Notes under the pieces: generated by a model
Seen by the model: only the letters and a program-made list of their open reading frames with translations
Databases searched by the model: none
What the model was told of the DNA's origin: nothing
In this document: positions 46,508-49,761 of the stretch, piece by piece
How the letters are laid out: each line of letters starts with the position of its first letter
How positions within the stretch are numbered: position 1 is the stretch's first letter
Program-made: the position numbers and the translations under genes
Origin: Lawsonibacter sp.
GTDB lineage: Bacteria > Bacillota > Clostridia > Oscillospirales > Oscillospiraceae
NCBI GenBank assembly: GCA_022795855.1
Contig: JAAWHL010000008.1
Coordinates: 1-49,761 of the forward strand
DNA: 49,761 nucleotides
Direction of reading: 5' to 3'

Positions 46508-46955
46508 AAGGCCCGGGACAGACGCAGGCGGGGGCGGGCCGAAGCCCGCCCCCCTGTGGTTGGGTTTATGCGGTTTTTGCCAGGAACTCCGGCGTTATCA
46601 CGCTCGGATTGGCCGCATGGCCGGCTTGCTTTCCCTCCGACTCGGGCAAAACCCGCGCCGCTTTGCGGCGGCTGGGCTTTCGCCCCCGCTCCGGTCCAAG
46701 CTCCCCTATGCGGCTATCTCCGCGCGACCCACCAAGGCCCGGGACAGACGCAGGGGGGCGGGCTTCGGCCCGCCCCCCTGTGGTTGGGTTTATGCGGTTT
46801 TTGCCAGGAACTCCGGCGTTATCACGCTCGGATTGGCCGCATGGCCGGCTCGCTTTCCCTCCGACTCGAGCAAAACCCGCGCCGCTTTGCGGCGGCTGGG
46901 CTTTCGCCCTCGCTCCGGTCCAAGCTCCCCTATGCGGCTATCCTCGCGCTTACTG
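46508..46955. repeat. Tandem direct duplication of a ~224-bp non-coding unit (flagellin 3' region)
   Basis: 46508-46733 and 46734-46955 nearly identical (aaggcccgggacagacgcagg...ctgtggttgggtttatgcggtttttgccaggaactccggcgttatcacgctcggattggccgcatggccggc...). Confidence 0.85.
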
Positions 46956-47003
46956 GAGCAGCTGCAGCACGCCCTGGGGCACCTGGTTCGCCTGGGCCGC
47001 GCC
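46950..47003 (-). pseudogene. Flagellin C-terminal fragment
   Basis: Reverse complement encodes AAQANQVPQGVLQLLQ*, matching the flagellin end at 47169-47215 (AQANQVPQGVLQLLQ*). Confidence 0.7.
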
Positions 47004-47168
47004 GTCGCAAAGTCCGCTTGCCTCCGTTTCCGCCTGCGGCGAAAACTACGCCCGCTCCCTTGCTCCGGCTTTCCCCACGCGACCCGCCGCTGCGCGGCTG
47101 GGCTCGCGCGGGGGCCCCGCCATGCTGTCCCAGGCGATGCGGCGGCTGCGCCGCAATTACCGTGCTTC

Positions 47169-49761
47169 TTACTGGAGCAGCTGGAGCACGCCCTGGGGCA
47201 CTTGGTTGGCCTGGGCCAGCATGGCCTGGGCAGACTGGATCAGGATGTTGTTCTTGGTGTACTCCATCATCTCGGCGGCCACGTCGGTGTCGCGGATGGT
47301 GGACTCGGCGTCCTGGATGTTCTCCGTCATGACGCTCAGGTTGTTGATGGTGTGGTCCAGACGGTTCTGGGTCGCGCCCAGAGTGCCGCGCACGTCGGAC
47401 ACATAGTTGATGGCGGACTTGATGGCGTCAATGGCGGTGGCAGCGCTCTCCTGGTCAGCGATGGAGATGCTGCCGATGCCCATGTCTGCGGTGTGCATGT
47501 TGTAGATGGACACGGTCATCTGGTTGAAGTCCTCGGCGGTGTCGCCGATCTGGAGGCGCAGGCCACTGGTGCCGCCGTCAAACTTGACCTCGGGGGTGAC
47601 GATCTTGTTGGTCTCGCCGTCTACCAGGCCGCGCACGGTGACCTTGCCGTTCTCGTCCACGGTGACGCTGGCGTTCTTCTGGCCGTTGGCGGCTTTCGCC
47701 AGAGCGCCGCCCAGGCTGGAGGCAGTCTCCTTGGCGAAGTCGGACACCTCAAGGCCGATATACTCCTTCTTGGAGGCGTTGCCGCCCTTGTTGATGAACT
47801 CGTAGGTCTGGCCGTTGATGGTGACGGTGGAGCCCGCCTTCATCTTCTTGGGATCCAGGGTGAACTCCAGCTGGGTGGTCTTGTCGCCGGAAGCGCTGGC
47901 ATCAATAGCCTGGGCAGCGGAGCCCACCTTGGTGGTGGCAATTGTGATCTTGCTGTTGGAGGCAGTCACCTTATGGTCGTTAGCGTTCAAATCGCCCTTG
48001 ATCGCCTCAGCCAAAGCCTTGGCGGCGGAATTGAGATCGCTGATGTCATCCACAATGACAGCTTTGTTGTTGGCGTTGGACACGTCGCCCGCACTTTTCA
48101 CCAGCTCATACTTCTTGCCGTCCACTTCCACGACCGCACCATAGGACAGGCCGTCGCTCAGCGTGATGACGGAATCGGCGGAGGTCTGCTGGTCGCCGTT
48201 CTTCAAATTGGGCGACACGGCGGTGGCCGTGCCCGGAGTGATCTCAGCCTTAGTGATCATGCTGGCGGTGTGGGTACCCTTACGGGTGCTCTCAAACACC
48301 AGGTCAGTAGCAACCGTCGCACCGGCGTCAATTTTGATCTCCGCGTCATCCCCAAAGATGTCAGAGCCCGCGACCTTGGATCCATCACTCAAGGTCACCT
48401 CAAACTTGTCGCTCTCCAGCAAATTCTTCAGGTTGGCCACGGTGTCCTTGTAGGCGGTTCCTGCTTTGAAGTCCTTACCAACCTCGGCCGTAACGGAGAA
48501 GGTGCGGCCATCGGCCAGCTTACCCTCAATAGTCATCTTGTCGCCAATAGACAGGTTGGTGGAATTGGCCGTGCTAGTAGCCAGCTTGACGGTGGTCTTG
48601 GCCGCAACAGCGCCAGCGGGCATGGCAGTAGTCTCATCAGAGGCCGGGCCGGACTTGCCGCTGGTCTTGTTCGTAATGGTCAGCTTGCCAGCGGCGGTAT
48701 TGATCGCACCGTCCTTAGTGGTAAATTCAAGGTCAGTGTCATTGGCCGTGGCCACGGTAAACAGATCACCGAAGGATATCTTGGCATCATCGAAAATGGT
48801 GTCCGGGTTGGCATCCAGCTTGGCCGTGTTCAACGCGTCCTTCAAATTCTCAAGCGTGTCGCTTGTATCAGGGCCAACCTTGAAGTCCTTACCCGCCACC
48901 AAAGTGGTGGTCAGCTCAGTGCCATCATTCAGCTCAAAACCAATTTGGATTTCATCGCCATCGGTGATATCCATGCCAGTGCCATCGCCAGCATCAATCA
49001 GCTTCTCAACCGTGATCTTACCGGCAGCGTCCGCCCCAGCCGCATTAGCCCCCGTGGTGGGCGGGGTCACCTTATCTGTCACAGTAACGTCTGTCACGGT
49101 GCTGGTAATATCGTCACCGGTGCCGCTGATCTTGTTGCCCTCAACTTTGGCGGTCAGCTTAACAGCGGTGCCGTCGGCGGTGACATCGAAGTTTTTCGCG
49201 ACATTTGCGTCCTTTTTCAGTGCCTTGACAATGCTGTTGACCTGATCCTCAATGGTGTCGCCTGTGATATCAGTCCCATAGGTCAGAGTCACCACGCCAG
49301 CGGTGCCAGCTGCATCCGCTGCACCAGCGCCAGTCTTGCCGCCGAAGGTGATCGCCACTGTGTCGCCAGTGCCAAAAGCGGCATCCAGGTTGATGGTGTA
49401 CACGCCGTTGGAACCGCCGCCGCTGGAGCCCTGCACGACCTCCACGCCCTTAGCCATGTCAACCGCACTGGTCTCGACGCCGGTGGCGGTGATGTCCGCA
49501 CCGGACAGGGAGCCGTCAAACAGCTTGATGCCGTTGAAGTTGGCGCTGTCGGCGATGCGGTTGATCTCGGTGCGCAGCTGGTCCATCTCCTTCTGGAGCT
49601 GGAAACGGTCGGTGGTGTTGTCGTAGGTGCCGTTGGCGGACTGGGTAGCCAGCTCCACCATGCGGTTGAGCATGTCGTGGACCTCGGTCAGGGCGCCCTC
49701 GGCGGTCTGCACCAGGGAGATGCCGTCCTTGGCGTTCTTCTGGGCGGTCTCCAGGCCGGTG
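47169..49761 (-). CDS. Flagellin (large), N-terminus truncated by window edge
   Basis: Conserved N-part TGLETAQKNAKDGISLVQTAEGALTEVHDMLNRMVELATQSANGTYDNTTDRFQLQKEMDQLRTEINRIADSANFNGIKLFDGS; C-part INYVSDVRGTLGATQNRLDHTINNLSVMTENIQDAESTIRDTDVAAEMMEYTKNNILIQSAQAMLAQANQVPQGVLQLLQ. Confidence 0.95.
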   Translation of the reverse strand, partial: TGLETAQKNAKDGISLVQTAEGALTEVHDMLNRMVELATQSANGTYDNTTDRFQLQKEMDQLRTEINRIADSANFNGIKLFDGSLSGADITATGVETSAVDMAKGVEVVQGSSGGGSNGVYTINLDAAFGTGDTVAITFGGKTGAGAADAAGTAGVVTLTYGTDITGDTIEDQVNSIVKALKKDANVAKNFDVTADGTAVKLTAKVEGNKISGTGDDITSTVTDVTVTDKVTPPTTGANAAGADAAGKITVEKLIDAGDGTGMDITDGDEIQIGFELNDGTELTTTLVAGKDFKVGPDTSDTLENLKDALNTAKLDANPDTIFDDAKISFGDLFTVATANDTDLEFTTKDGAINTAAGKLTITNKTSGKSGPASDETTAMPAGAVAAKTTVKLATSTANSTNLSIGDKMTIEGKLADGRTFSVTAEVGKDFKAGTAYKDTVANLKNLLESDKFEVTLSDGSKVAGSDIFGDDAEIKIDAGATVATDLVFESTRKGTHTASMITKAEITPGTATAVSPNLKNGDQQTSADSVITLSDGLSYGAVVEVDGKKYELVKSAGDVSNANNKAVIVDDISDLNSAAKALAEAIKGDLNANDHKVTASNSKITIATTKVGSAAQAIDASASGDKTTQLEFTLDPKKMKAGSTVTINGQTYEFINKGGNASKKEYIGLEVSDFAKETASSLGGALAKAANGQKNASVTVDENGKVTVRGLVDGETNKIVTPEVKFDGGTSGLRLQIGDTAEDFNQMTVSIYNMHTADMGIGSISIADQESAATAIDAIKSAINYVSDVRGTLGATQNRLDHTINNLSVMTENIQDAESTIRDTDVAAEMMEYTKNNILIQSAQAMLAQANQVPQGVLQLLQ

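Noticed and set aside
46502-47332. 276-aa and 265-aa plus-strand ORFs over the tandem repeat
   Set aside because: The repeat period (~224 bp) is not a multiple of three, the frame changes between copies, and the ORFs run into antisense flagellin; treated as non-coding.
1-49761. CRISPR arrays, tRNA or rRNA genes
   Set aside because: No regularly spaced direct repeats with unique spacers and no recognisable tRNA/rRNA signatures were seen by eye; a tRNAscan/CRISPR finder run would be the definitive check.

Overview
This window is a chromosomal segment of a high-GC, apparently spore-forming and flagellated Firmicute. It resembles Oscillospiraceae/Flavonifractor-type Clostridia, which is an inference from gene content and sequence style. 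Most of it is ordinary housekeeping: pckA (partial), DUF951-hisC, glyA, nth, rarA, rodA, tsaEB, upp, cdd, lrgAB, lysA, a uracil/xanthine permease, yqfCD-phoH, ybeY-era-yqzL-recO, ftsEX-M23 peptidase, sleB-like, bactofilin, a TRAP transporter sugar-acid cluster, and a partial giant flagellin. No rRNA, tRNA or CRISPR was recognised. The most interesting points are: (1) an uninterrupted ORF joining an XRE helix-turn-helix domain to the YbeY endoribonuclease, with a divergent promoter/operator module and a 60-aa leftward ORF; (2) a lone EVE/PUA-like N-terminal domain joined to a putative nuclease-like C-terminus, between upp and cdd; (3) dispersed MITE-like palindromic elements, two of which dock directly after stop codons; (4) a duplicated flagellin 3' region with a flagellin C-terminal remnant; (5) a terminator-like attenuator in the permease leader; (6) a 32-aa microprotein between ftsX and the M23 peptidase gene. 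All protein identities come from reading the translations; no database search was run.
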